The notes beneath the pieces were generated by a model, which saw nothing but the letters and a program-made list of their open reading frames with translations, was not told the DNA's origin and searched no databases. Positions 9,836 through 18,193 of a stretch of DNA of 64,000 bases are shown here, one piece after another; the stretch's first letter is position 1; each line of letters starts with the position of its first letter. The stretch comes from Asticcacaulis sp. AC402 (GTDB lineage: Bacteria; Pseudomonadota; Alphaproteobacteria; Caulobacterales; Caulobacteraceae): the NCBI RefSeq assembly GCF_000495835.1, contig NZ_AWGC01000026.1:1-64000 (forward strand), written 5' to 3'. The translations under genes and the position numbers were made by a program.

Positions 9836-9954
9836 TAGCGCAATCCGATAAATTGGACGCCACCGCGCCGGCGATCCCGTTTTCGGACAAAATGCGTTAT
9901 AAAACAAAAATTTAGAGCGGGATTTTTATTCCATCAAAACTCATCCCGCTCTAG
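9836..9954 (+). repeat. Family A (RIME-like) repeat
   Basis: Full-length copy lying between the convergent ppc and vapC genes. Its terminal CTAG provides the TAG stop codon of vapC (9951-9953, minus strand). Confidence 0.85.
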
Positions 9955-10370
9955 ATATCGACCGTCCAATCTTCCAAGGCTGCCAGGTAAGACCTGATAT
10001 GTTGAAACGCCTTGTCGCGTGAGACCAAGATGGCGCCCAGGGTTTTGGCGTGGGCCGCGATCATCATGTCCGAGGTCGTCAGGTTCACACCCGCCGCTTC
10101 ACACGAAGCCCGAAGATCCCCGTAGCAACGAGCGACAGCCTCGGTCCAGGGCTGAACCTCGACCCCGACAAGAAATCCGCCGATAAGTTTGCCTAGCGCC
10201 GCCGGATGTCCGCGCCGGGCCCAGCCATAAAACAACTCAGCCTGACTGATGACGGACAGCGAGATGGTGCCACCAAGGGCCACCGTCTGGTCCAGGCGTT
10301 CACGGACCGATTTGATGTCGCCGCGCAGGACGTGGCTGACCATGTTGGTGTCCAGCATATACTGGCTCAT
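9951..10370 (-). CDS. vapC: VapC-like PIN-domain toxin
   Basis: PIN-domain ribonuclease toxin of a type II toxin-antitoxin pair, 139 aa. The acidic metal-binding residues are all visible: D7 (MLDTNM), E45 (ISQAELFY), D101 (TTSDMMIAAHA) and D119 (VSRDKAF). VapC enzymes cleave tRNA or rRNA and are blocked by their cognate VapB. The start codon overlaps the end of vapB by four bases (ATGA type), so the two are translationally coupled. The stop codon falls in the terminal CTAG of a RIME-like repeat. A broken relative of this gene lies at 13939-14082. Confidence 0.93.
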   Translation of the reverse strand: MSQYMLDTNMVSHVLRGDIKSVRERLDQTVALGGTISLSVISQAELFYGWARRGHPAALGKLIGGFLVGVEVQPWTEAVARCYGDLRASCEAAGVNLTTSDMMIAAHAKTLGAILVSRDKAFQHIRSYLAALEDWTVDI

Positions 10371-10624
10371 TCGTCAAAACCGGCAAAGGGATCAACCGAA
10401 GGATCATCTTTCAAACGGTCTTCTTGGCCCAGGAAGTCAGCCGGTATCTTGGTCTGGTCTGCCAGGGCGTAAAAATCGGACCAGTCATGACGTTTAGGCC
10501 GCAGTATGACCTCGCCGGTTACGTCATCGCGGCGGATTTCGACTTCTGTGCCTTCGAAGCGAAACGCTTTGGGCAGCCTAACGGCCTGGCTTTGCCCAGT
10601 CATGAAGAGTTTGGCGATTCCCAC
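10367..10624 (-). CDS. vapB: VapB-like antitoxin (AbrB/SpoVT fold)
   Basis: Antitoxin of 85 aa, first gene of the vapBC operon. The N-terminal half is an AbrB/SpoVT swapped-hairpin DNA-binding domain (MTGQSQAVRLPKAFRFEG followed by an EVEIRR strand), and the acidic C-terminal half (KIPADFLGQEDR, then an aspartate-rich end) is the part that wraps the toxin in this family. VapB and the VapBC complex normally repress their own promoter, which should lie in the AT-richer segment just upstream (10640-10710). Confidence 0.92.
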   Translation of the reverse strand: MGIAKLFMTGQSQAVRLPKAFRFEGTEVEIRRDDVTGEVILRPKRHDWSDFYALADQTKIPADFLGQEDRLKDDPSVDPFAGFDE

Positions 10625-10720
10625 GGCGAACCTCGTGATACCTGTCGAGTCAACGTATCACGGACATATCGAAAGCGCAATAAGTACATATTTTTAGTAC
10701 ATATGTTATGCCGTCCCTCC

Positions 10721-10871
10721 GTGACCTTGACTCATCGCGGGTTGGCAAGCGCGCCACCGCACGTTTCTGGGGAGCTCCAGTTTTTGCGAGGAGCCATCGG
10801 GGCCGCCCTTGCGGCGGCGTTTGAGCTGAAAGAATGCGAATACCAAGCGTCATTCTTTATGAGGCTTGGTA
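10721..10871 (+). repeat. Family B (MITE-like) element, left end diverged
   Basis: Non-coding element of about 150 bp. The right end is intact, with the TACCAAGC...GCTTGGTA hairpin followed by TTA. The left end reads GTGACCTTGACTCATCG instead of TACCAACCCGCG, so its terminal inverted repeat is lost or replaced. Confidence 0.75.
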
Positions 10872-11164
10872 TTATATCCACCCACTTTGACTTTGACATT
10901 CTTTCCGCAAGGGGCCCCCTCCGTCTCGACGCGCTACGATCTTCGATCTCCGCTTGCTCGCCATGGCACGGGCCACCCCGCTCCCCATCGAAGGGATGGG
11001 GACGAGAAAAAAGAATATGTTCAATGGTTTCTTCTCCTCCCCATTTTAAATGGGGAGGTGCCGAGCAAGCGAGCCCAAAGGGCGCAGCGCTGCCTGCCGG
11101 CGAGGCTCGAGGCGGAGGGGTCTACCTACTGTCAATGTGTCAATCTTTTCGTTGATAGGTATTA
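10872..11164. other. Intergenic mosaic of hairpin repeats
   Basis: No gene is supported here. The segment contains C/G-rich inverted repeats, including CTCCCCATTTTAAATGGGGAG at 11036-11056, related to the short hairpins at 27453 and 32055. It is followed by an A/G-rich stretch, and looks like accumulated repeat debris. Confidence 0.5.
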
Positions 11165-11279
11165 TAGTGCAATCCGATAAAGTGGACGCCACCGCACGGG
11201 CGCGCCCGTTTTCGGAGAAATTGCGCGACAAAACAAAAACTTAGAGCGGGGTTTTGATTCCATCAAAACCCCGCTCTAG
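11165..11279 (+). repeat. Family A (RIME-like) repeat
   Basis: Full copy with the clearest second palindrome in the window: TAGAGCGGGGTTTTGAT, TCC, then its exact complement. It ends 11 bp from the methyltransferase stop codon, where it may act as a 3'-end stem-loop. Confidence 0.85.
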
Positions 11280-11290
11280 ATTGCAGTTCT

Positions 11291-12778
11291 TTAGATCACC
11301 TGCAAAGCCATGAGCACACCTATCCCCTCGCGCGCGAAGGTCTGTGCCCGGGCGCGCAGGGCGTTGCGTTGCTCTTCGGAGTCGGGCGCCATAGCTTCGG
11401 CCAGGGCTTCCGGGGCCTGGCCGCGCAGAACGGCGGCCAGAAACGCCTGTTCCGGGCCGGGAAGCGGGATGCCCGTTCCGGTGACCGGCGAGGCCAGGGC
11501 GGCGACCGGTCTGCCCGCCGCCGCCGATTGCAGCGCTGCGGCGTTGAAACGGTCGGTAACCACCTTGCGGGCGGCATCGCCTTGCGCCGGCAAGGCGGGC
11601 TGGACGTAGGCGAGGGCGCACAACACGCCCAGCGACTGTTCGATGTGCCGGGCTTCGATGGCCTTAAGCGCAGGCAGGGCGCGAAGCTGGTCGATTGTCG
11701 ACGGCCCGGCGACCAGACCATCGAGGACGGCGTCGAAGACCTGCGGGGTCAGGTTGAACTCGCCGCCTGGGCGCTGGAACTTGAGGGGACACAGGCTGCG
11801 CAGACGCGCCAGCGCGAAGCGCCGCCCGTTCATCCAGGCCGAGACCTCGGCGGGCGCCAGCGCGGGACAGCCGCGGCCATAGATATCGCGGCGGAAGCGC
11901 CGGTCCAGAAGAAAGTCGCGTACCACCTCGGTTGCGGCGGGCGCATCGGGGGCGGCAAGAAGGGCGCGCTGCGGCGGCTTTAAATTGAACTGGTCGAATC
12001 CGTCCATCAACCGCGCCGGTCCCACATAGGCCAGCCGCGCCGGGCCGAGCGCGTCGGCGACCTCGTCCTGGTAAAAAAGCCACCACTGTTCATGGAGGTA
12101 CTCGTGCGCCAGGTAGGTGGGGCTTTCCTTGGCCAACTGGTCCAACAGGGCGCTCGTTTCCGGTGTTGACGCGAAAAAGCCTGATCCCGCCTCACGGATG
12201 GCGCGGGCATAGCTGAGCGCCTGTTCGACCCGCGCCGGCGCCGGTGCAGACGCGTTGGTCACACCCAGCTTCATCAGCCGCCGCAAGGGCGCAATGCGCG
12301 ACCAGCCGGGCAGGCAGTTGTAGCTGACATAGACCAGCCCGCCGGACTTGAGGCGGCGGCGGATCAGTTCGACGATATAGTGGCGGTTCTCGGCGCTGAC
12401 CCAGGACCAGATACCGTGCAGGGTGATGACATCGAACTCCGGGAGTTCGCTGGTGAGCAGGTCCTCGAAACTGGCTTCCAGGAAGGTGACATTGTCGAGC
12501 CCGGCGGCCTGGGCCGTAGCGCGCGCATTCAGGATATGGGTCGGGTTGAAATCATTGCCCCAGAACTGGCCGTGTGGATTGGCCGCCGCCAGTAGCGCCG
12601 TCGAATAGCCGTTGCCGCAGCCCAGTTCGAGGTAGGTGTAGGTTTGGTCCACGTCAACCGCGCGCCGCCCGGCCAGGCTTGCGGCCATGGCCAGATTCAG
12701 TGGCGCCAGCTCCGGATAGAAGCCGTGCGTGTATTCGACATCGACGACATAGCCGCCGGTCCAGGTATCATCGGACAC
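11291..12778 (-). CDS. Class I SAM-dependent methyltransferase with regulatory domain
   Basis: Predicted methyltransferase of 495 aa. SAM-binding motif I is YLELGCGNGYSTALLAAA near residues 49-66, with later Rossmann motifs including a DVITLHGIWSWV segment that resembles motif post-II/III. The middle of the protein (roughly 215-300, LAHEYLHEQWWLFYQDEVA) looks like the 'methyltransferase regulatory domain' seen fused to such enzymes, and the last 150 residues are an all-helical region of unknown role. The substrate cannot be read from sequence. The gene is isolated, with repeats on its 3' side and a pseudogene-bearing gap upstream. The start ATG is at 12776-12778. Confidence 0.85.
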   Translation of the reverse strand: MSDDTWTGGYVVDVEYTHGFYPELAPLNLAMAASLAGRRAVDVDQTYTYLELGCGNGYSTALLAAANPHGQFWGNDFNPTHILNARATAQAAGLDNVTFLEASFEDLLTSELPEFDVITLHGIWSWVSAENRHYIVELIRRRLKSGGLVYVSYNCLPGWSRIAPLRRLMKLGVTNASAPAPARVEQALSYARAIREAGSGFFASTPETSALLDQLAKESPTYLAHEYLHEQWWLFYQDEVADALGPARLAYVGPARLMDGFDQFNLKPPQRALLAAPDAPAATEVVRDFLLDRRFRRDIYGRGCPALAPAEVSAWMNGRRFALARLRSLCPLKFQRPGGEFNLTPQVFDAVLDGLVAGPSTIDQLRALPALKAIEARHIEQSLGVLCALAYVQPALPAQGDAARKVVTDRFNAAALQSAAAGRPVAALASPVTGTGIPLPGPEQAFLAAVLRGQAPEALAEAMAPDSEEQRNALRARAQTFAREGIGVLMALQVI

Positions 12779-12903
12779 GGTTTATCCCTTGTGTGTATGA
12801 CAGGCGCAATTTGAACCTGCTTCGCGTGAGGGTTCAAGGGAAAGCGGAATGGCGGCGAATACCAAGCCAAAGATCAGAACGGGTCACAGGATACGTTCCG
12901 GTC

Positions 12904-13077
12904 TCAGCCAGGGGACACCGACGCAAGGAGCTGCAGCCAACGCGTGAACATGGGTTCGGCACAGGCTTCACTGCCGATGTGGCAGGCTCCGCGTGAATAG
13001 CCTTCACTGGCTTCGATCAGTGCGGTTTTTCCCGTAGCCAGTACGCCGAAATCAATGCCGTAAGCCGCGGGGGCTTC
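12904..13077 (-). pseudogene. Remnant of an ATP-grasp domain protein (3' end)
   Basis: About 58 codons resembling the C-terminal end of ATP-grasp/DUF4343-type proteins: an AYGIDFGVL strand, GKTALIEASEGY (equivalent to the usual metal-binding E-x-N/S segment) and a final FTRWLQLLA helix. Nothing upstream continues the domain; the frame runs into unrelated sequence and a family A repeat. Family assignment rests on a short match and is tentative. Confidence 0.45.
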
Positions 13078-13156
13078 AAAAAAAATACACGGGGACATAA
13101 ACTCGGGCGAAGACGATGGCCCCTCACGGTCCGAAAATCGAGAGGGGCGTTCGCTG

Positions 13157-13262
13157 TAGAGCGCAATCCGATAAAGTGTGACGCACTTTTCGGATAAATT
13201 GCGCGACAAAACAAAAAACTTAGAGCGGGGTTTTGATTCCATCAAAACGCATACCGCTCTAG
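13157..13262 (+). repeat. Family A (RIME-like) repeat, short form
   Basis: Copy lacking the central GC-rich hairpin of the first palindrome (GTGTGACGCACTTTTCGG directly). Its terminal CTAG supplies the TAG stop codon of the fasciclin gene. Confidence 0.85.
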
Positions 13263-13690
13263 GCTTTCGGCAAGATAACCGTGTCGATGACGTGGATCAC
13301 GCCGTTCGTGCAGTCGATATCGGCCGTCGTAACCTTGGCGCCATTGACGCTGACGCCATCCGTCGGGTCGATGTGCAGGGCCTCACCATTGACCGAGGCA
13401 GCGTCCATGGCTTGGGTAATGTCGGCGGCCATGACCTTGCCCGAAACAACGTGCAGGGTCAGGATCGCCGTCAGCTTGGCCTTGTTTTCCGGCTTGATAA
13501 GATCTTCGACCGTACCGGCCGGCAGTTTGGCGAACGCATCGTCGGACGGTGCGAACACGGTAAAGGGGCCCTCGCCCTTCAATACGGCGCCCAGATCGGC
13601 AGCGGTGACCGCGGCAACCAGAGTCGTGAACGCGCCGGCTGCAACAGCCGTATCGACGATATCATGAAGTTCAATGGAATGATCGGTCAT
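13259..13690 (-). CDS. Fasciclin (FAS1) domain protein
   Basis: Single FAS1 domain of 143 aa. Both signature segments are present: the H1-like [21 protein letters not shown] near 60-80, and the H2-like end [24 protein letters not shown] in the middle matches the conserved YH-box region. FAS1 domains mediate adhesion or carbohydrate/protein contact and are usually secreted, but no signal peptide is visible here, so it is either cytoplasmic or exported in another way. The stop codon is the TAG at the end of a RIME-like repeat. It stands alone, with an AT-rich tract upstream. Confidence 0.92.
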   Translation of the reverse strand: MTDHSIELHDIVDTAVAAGAFTTLVAAVTAADLGAVLKGEGPFTVFAPSDDAFAKLPAGTVEDLIKPENKAKLTAILTLHVVSGKVMAADITQAMDAASVNGEALHIDPTDGVSVNGAKVTTADIDCTNGVIHVIDTVILPKA

Positions 13691-13794
13691 GGCTTAGAGT
13701 CCTTGAATCAGAATTGAAGCGCGCAAATTGCACGCCACGACCATCATGTCGGCATGTTACCAACAACTTGGTTGCAGCTTCTACGCACTTCATT

Positions 13795-13930
13795 GTCTTT
13801 CGGATGACCATCTAAAAATATTTATTGTATATATTATACAAAGAAAGTTATATTCAGGAAATAAATATTTCATAAAATTGTAATTTAACTTAAAAAATAT
13901 CGAAGTAATTTCTGAGGAATCGGGCTTCCA
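13795..13930. other. AT-rich tract
   Basis: Strongly AT-rich stretch (many A/T runs, for example ATTTATTGTATATATTATAC) in an otherwise GC-rich region, between the fasciclin gene and a vapC remnant. It may be promoter DNA or a trace of transferred sequence. No gene is visible. Confidence 0.5.
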
Positions 13931-13938
13931 GCTCGTAT

Positions 13939-14082
13939 TTATCTGTTGTCTTCGGCGGTCCAATTTTCCAGCCCCGTCAGATGCGGAGAGATATGTTGAA
14001 AGGCCTTGTCGTGCGTGACAAGGACCGCGCCGGTGGGCCTGGCTTGCGCAGCAATCATCATCTCCGAGGTTGCAATGCCAAT
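13939..14082 (-). pseudogene. vapC remnant (C-terminal third)
   Basis: The last 47 codons closely match the end of the intact VapC at 9951: SEMMIAAQA versus SDMMIAAHA, GAVLVTHDKAFQHI versus GAILVSRDKAFQHI, then LENW versus LEDW. The N-terminal two thirds, including the first catalytic aspartate, are missing. The break coincides exactly with the left end of a family B MITE (14086-14114). No vapB is left beside it. Confidence 0.75.
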
Positions 14083-14085
14083 CCT

Positions 14086-14114
14086 CGATGAGTCAAGATT
14101 TTCGCGGGTTGGTA
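14086..14114 (-). repeat. Family B (MITE) left-end fragment at vapC break
   Basis: The first 29 bp of the element, TACCAACCCGCGAAAATC then TTGACTCATCG, in minus orientation and flanked outside by TTA on the plus strand (14115-14117). The rest of the element is gone and the vapC remnant starts immediately at its inner end. Confidence 0.75.
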
Positions 14115-14333
14115 TTATTCCCCATGCGGCATACGACACGAAGCGCTCCGTAACCAAGTCGGCGAAACAAACGCCGTCCTATCAGGCCACGACGCTACCT
14201 TCTGTGGGAACCAGAGCTGGGCGACTGCCTCCGGTGGCCCGGTAGGCGCTCAGCAATGAGGGTCCCTACCGCGATCTCGTTTATTCGAAAGGGCTGGGCG
14301 ACGAATTGCGGAATGGCGGGCCGGGCGCTAAGG
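14115..14333. other. Intergenic region without recognisable gene
   Basis: Spacer between the vapC remnant and the end of the hybrid kinase gene. No supported ORF, hairpin terminator or repeat beyond the TTA flank of the MITE fragment. Confidence 0.4.
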
Positions 14334-17081
14334 TCAGCAAGCTTTGCGTTTGTCGAGCCACTGCGCTGCGGTTATCAGGAGTGTTGCAGGCTTGACCGGC
14401 TTTCCAATAACGTCGTTCAGCCCAGCAGCGATTGATTTGCTTTGCGCATCGGCCGGATTGGCCGTAAGGGCAACGATCGGGACTGCAGCGTTGTGATCAT
14501 TTGAAATGCGAATACCTGTCGTTGCAAGATATCCGTCCATCACTGGCATGTTGATATCCATGAAAATCAGGTCAAAAGTTTGCCGGATGGCGAGCCCCAT
14601 GGCTTTATCGCCATTGTCCGCCGTTATCACGTCGTAGCCCTCTGACCTTAAGACAGTCGTGACAAACTCGCGGCTGGCATCATCGTCGTCAACGACCAGG
14701 ATCCGGCTATGCGCCGACAACTGGGCATTGTCCGCGAGGGGAGCGGTTTCGATAGGCTCCATCACTGGATTTTGTTTGATAGGGATATCGACAATGAAGC
14801 TCGTCCCATGACCCGCCTCACTTTCCACACTTATTGACCCGTCCATCAACTCGACCAGTTGCCGGCAAATGAGGAGTCCGAGTCCTGTACCCGTCTGAGT
14901 CTCCCCCGCTTTGCGATCGACCTGGCTGAATTTTTTAAACAATTGGGCCTGGCCCTCAGGGCTAATCCCGGGTCCGCTGTCAGCGACAGTAATCCGTAGG
15001 GTGGCGCCTTCGGCGGACGTAATGGGTTCCGCCTTAACCTCTACATGCCCCTTCGCCGTGAATTTAATAGCGTTACCAATCAGGTTCTGAAGAATTTGAC
15101 GGAACCTGATCTCGTCCAGCAACATGGCCGACGGCAAGTCACCCGTGACATCGACGCGGAGATCCAATGATTTTGCTCTGGCCTGGACGGTGAGAAGACC
15201 GGTTACATCGTCGACAATTGAAGCGACATTGCACACCGTCGGTTCAAGGCGAAGCTGACCAGCATCCATCTTTGCGTGATCAAGAATGCCGTTAATCAAC
15301 GTCAGGAGGTTGTGACCTGCGGAATTAATCCTCCGGCTGAATCGACCATTTTCACTCTCTTCAGGGTTCAAGTCTCGCAGCAGACCCGAAAATCCGATAA
15401 TGCTGGTGAGTGGTGTGCGTATTTCATGGCTCATTGTTGCCAGGAAATTTGCCTTCGCCTCAGCCGCCACTTCTGCTTTTTCACGGGCTACGATCAATGC
15501 GGCATTGGCCTCCTCAAGTGCGAGTTCCTTAGTTTTTAATGCCGTGATGTCGGTAACCAGGACGTAAAATCCACGCACAGTACCGTTGTCATCGCGATCA
15601 GGAAGATACTGAGCCCACGTATAGCCTGTCGCACCATTTGGCTTGGTCAGGGTCATTTCGAAGGTCTGTTGCCCCCCACCCAATGCGCCGAGAATATAGG
15701 GTTCATTGCGGGCGAAGAGCTCCGGTCCCATCAAGCTGGGCATATCGAGACCGATCATCTCCTCGGCGGTTCGGCCAAACCATTCTTCATAGGCTCGATT
15801 TGCGAAACGACATACCAGCCTGTTGTCCCAATATGCGACCATTCCGGGCATATGATCAGCCAGCAGTCGGTGCCGGGTTTCACTGGCTTGAATGCGCTCC
15901 AGGGCTTCAACCGTTTCGGTGACATCGCGGACGACATCCTGGAAGCCTGTAATCTTGTCGTTGACCGCATCGAAAATCGGACGAGGGTTAGCCTCCATCC
16001 AATGTAACGCGCCATCGGCATGTCGAACGCGATAGCGTACCCGCAATGGGCGCTTCCAATCTCTCTCACGAAGATAGGCCGCAAAGACAGCAAGGGTACG
16101 ATCATAGTCTTCGGCGTAAATGAGGTCCCGGGTTGACTTGCCAACAAACGCGTCCGGACTATATCCCAAAATTTCCTGGATTGACGGCGAGAGGTATTGG
16201 AACCTTCCCTCAAGATCAAAGAGGGCGACGATATCGTTGGATCGCTCTGCCAGAAGACGATACTGCGCTTCACTCTCTTCGAGCTTGACCCGGGCCGCGA
16301 CCAGATCGGTGACATCTTTAAAAACACCGAAAATCGCTACAGCCTGACCGGCATGGTCAAATTCGCCAACGCCGACGGCATCGACGATCCGAACCTCACC
16401 CGTATCGCGTCGTATCAAGCGCTTTCGGAAATTAAAGCCTGCCCGAGACTCCAGAGCCTCGGCAATCGCACCCGCCACTGCAGATCTGTCGTCTGGGTGG
16501 TAGAAACTGATGCCGTCGTCAAGATTGGGTTGATAGCTCGCCGGGTCGCAGCCATGTATCTCATAAACCTGCGGCGACCAGGTCGACAGTGTGGTTTTGA
16601 GATCGACGTGCCAGTGTCCCACCTTGGCCAACGTCTCGGCGAGATCGAGATAGGCTTGCCGGCGGTCCAGCAGGCTCTTCGCCTGAAGAAATTCCTGTGT
16701 GAAGCTCCTTCGGCCCTTGGCCGGCATGAAAGAGAATATGTCAATGCTGACGCCATTCTTGAGCCGCCGCGTTGCGCTGGCGGTCACAGGAACATTAATG
16801 CTCTCAGGTCCGATAATGTCGAGTTCAATTTCATGCACGCTGCCGGTCAATGCAAGGGGCGGCAGAACATGGGATCCCATCACGAAATCCGACGGGCGGG
16901 TCAGAAGTTTTCTAAGCCTTACCCCGGTCAGGTCTTGCGCGGTTTTACCCGCCATGGCGGCGAAGGCGGCATTGCAGCGCAGGATGTGCCCGCCCACGTC
17001 ACAGAGAGCCAGACCACAGGGCGCCAGATCAAAAAGCTCAGCGTCGTCATATGGAAAAGGGGCTTCCGCCAGCTTAGTCAA
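14334..17081 (-). CDS. Four-PAS hybrid sensor histidine kinase/response regulator
   Basis: Cytoplasmic hybrid kinase of 915 aa with no transmembrane helix. Four PAS-like segments are visible (about 12-120, 145-265, 275-395 and 400-520), then HisKA with the phospho-acceptor near residue 551 (TMSHEIRTPL), HATPase_c with GTGLGLLICRQL, and a C-terminal receiver (about 790-910) with its aspartate in MDINMPVMDG. The first PAS (LAPCGLALCDVGG, then a segment around SVHEIELDIIG and an end like SFTQEFLQAKSLLDRR) resembles the PAS type found in RsbP-like proteins paired with RsbQ hydrolases. That fits the gene 15 bp upstream. No DNA-binding output domain is present, so the signal must pass to another protein, perhaps a phosphotransfer protein encoded elsewhere. 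Confidence 0.92.
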   Translation of the reverse strand: MTKLAEAPFPYDDAELFDLAPCGLALCDVGGHILRCNAAFAAMAGKTAQDLTGVRLRKLLTRPSDFVMGSHVLPPLALTGSVHEIELDIIGPESINVPVTASATRRLKNGVSIDIFSFMPAKGRRSFTQEFLQAKSLLDRRQAYLDLAETLAKVGHWHVDLKTTLSTWSPQVYEIHGCDPASYQPNLDDGISFYHPDDRSAVAGAIAEALESRAGFNFRKRLIRRDTGEVRIVDAVGVGEFDHAGQAVAIFGVFKDVTDLVAARVKLEESEAQYRLLAERSNDIVALFDLEGRFQYLSPSIQEILGYSPDAFVGKSTRDLIYAEDYDRTLAVFAAYLRERDWKRPLRVRYRVRHADGALHWMEANPRPIFDAVNDKITGFQDVVRDVTETVEALERIQASETRHRLLADHMPGMVAYWDNRLVCRFANRAYEEWFGRTAEEMIGLDMPSLMGPELFARNEPYILGALGGGQQTFEMTLTKPNGATGYTWAQYLPDRDDNGTVRGFYVLVTDITALKTKELALEEANAALIVAREKAEVAAEAKANFLATMSHEIRTPLTSIIGFSGLLRDLNPEESENGRFSRRINSAGHNLLTLINGILDHAKMDAGQLRLEPTVCNVASIVDDVTGLLTVQARAKSLDLRVDVTGDLPSAMLLDEIRFRQILQNLIGNAIKFTAKGHVEVKAEPITSAEGATLRITVADSGPGISPEGQAQLFKKFSQVDRKAGETQTGTGLGLLICRQLVELMDGSISVESEAGHGTSFIVDIPIKQNPVMEPIETAPLADNAQLSAHSRILVVDDDDASREFVTTVLRSEGYDVITADNGDKAMGLAIRQTFDLIFMDINMPVMDGYLATTGIRISNDHNAAVPIVALTANPADAQSKSIAAGLNDVIGKPVKPATLLITAAQWLDKRKAC

Positions 17082-17096
17082 TGGAACAACGAACTC

Positions 17097-17897
17097 TTAA
17101 GATTGCGCTCTGAGATAACTTCGAATCGTTTCAGCGACAAGGTCTGGCGCACTGATATGGGGGCAGTGTCCCTCGGAGTGAAGCAAGGCAAGTTGGGCAT
17201 TTGGCATCGATGCCTTCATGTACTCGCCAACGGCAACGGGAGCGATAGCGTCTTCATCGCACTGTAGAATGAGTGTTGGCGTCACCACGCCATCCAGATC
17301 AGGCCTGTGATCAGACAGAAAGGTCGTCCTGGCAAAATGGTGGGCTATTTCAGGGTCGGTACGGCAAAAACTGGATTCCAGCTCCAGGGCCAACTCGGGC
17401 CGGTCAGGATTGCCCATGATGACCGGTGCCATTTGCGAGGACCAGCCCCGGTGATTGATCTCGAGAAATTCCAGCAGTTCTTCCAGAGAGTCTCGGGTGA
17501 AGCCGCCTTGATAGGCCCCGTCGTTGAGATAGCAGGGCGAAGGGCCAACCATGATCAGGTGTTCGAAGAGTTCAGGACGCTTCTTCGCGGCGAGCAGCGA
17601 AATCATGCCGCTGACACTATGGCCGACGACCGTAATCCCGCTCAATTCCAGGGAGTCGCATATGAAAATGAGATCATCGGCGTAGCCTTGTAAGGAGGCA
17701 TACTTGGACTTTACAAAGGCCGAGGCGTCAGAATTACCCGCGCCGATCTGATCGTACAGAATGACTCGGAAATTGGGCTCAAAGTAAGGTGTGACGAGCC
17801 GCCACATATTTTGGTCGCACCCATAGCCGTGAACAAAGATCATGGGTTTGGTGCCAGAACCCTTTTCGTTTATAGCAAATCGTTCTGAGATCGACAT
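17097..17897 (-). CDS. RsbQ-like alpha/beta hydrolase
   Basis: Alpha/beta hydrolase of 266 aa in the RsbQ/KAI2/D14 group. The family's opening FVHGYGCDQNMWR is at about 21-33, the nucleophile is S94 (VVGHSVSGM), the acid is D216 (LQCDEDAIAPVAVGEYM) and the base is H244 (SEGHCPHISAP). In Bacillus, RsbQ works with the PAS protein RsbP in energy-stress signalling, probably by making or binding a small hydrophobic ligand. Here the gene is 15 bp upstream of a PAS hybrid kinase on the same strand, which makes a co-transcribed sensor module likely. A TTAACCAT sequence (minus strand, 17953-17960), identical to a CtrA half-site, lies 56 bp before the start; relevance unproven. Confidence 0.93.
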   Translation of the reverse strand: MSISERFAINEKGSGTKPMIFVHGYGCDQNMWRLVTPYFEPNFRVILYDQIGAGNSDASAFVKSKYASLQGYADDLIFICDSLELSGITVVGHSVSGMISLLAAKKRPELFEHLIMVGPSPCYLNDGAYQGGFTRDSLEELLEFLEINHRGWSSQMAPVIMGNPDRPELALELESSFCRTDPEIAHHFARTTFLSDHRPDLDGVVTPTLILQCDEDAIAPVAVGEYMKASMPNAQLALLHSEGHCPHISAPDLVAETIRSYLRAQS

Positions 17898-18193
17898 TTT
17901 TGCGCCTTGGCCGGAAAGTGAACTTGGATGATAGTGACCAACTCACCAAATCATGGTTAAGATAGCGGCTGTCGATTAAAAATCTCTGGCGCATTGGGCG
18001 ATCTGGCAGGTCGCGAACTATAGGTAGTCAACGCTTCGACTCCGGCCAACAATGAGAATAGAATGCGTAGAATGCGGGGACAGGAGCAATATGTCCCGCC
18101 GGTCTCGAACGCGTGCCCGGTCATCCTGTCTGTCTTCCTGGCCCTTTCGGACGGCGCGCGAAAGCCGATAAAAAATCGCGCCTGAACAGTTTG

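Noticed and set aside
10424-11155. 243-codon plus-strand ORF
   Set aside because: Runs through the vapB antisense, a family B element and repeat debris; the peptide is repeat-derived.
16197-17267. 356-codon plus-strand ORF opposite the hybrid kinase
   Set aside because: Antisense to clear PAS-coding sequence; no start signal or family.
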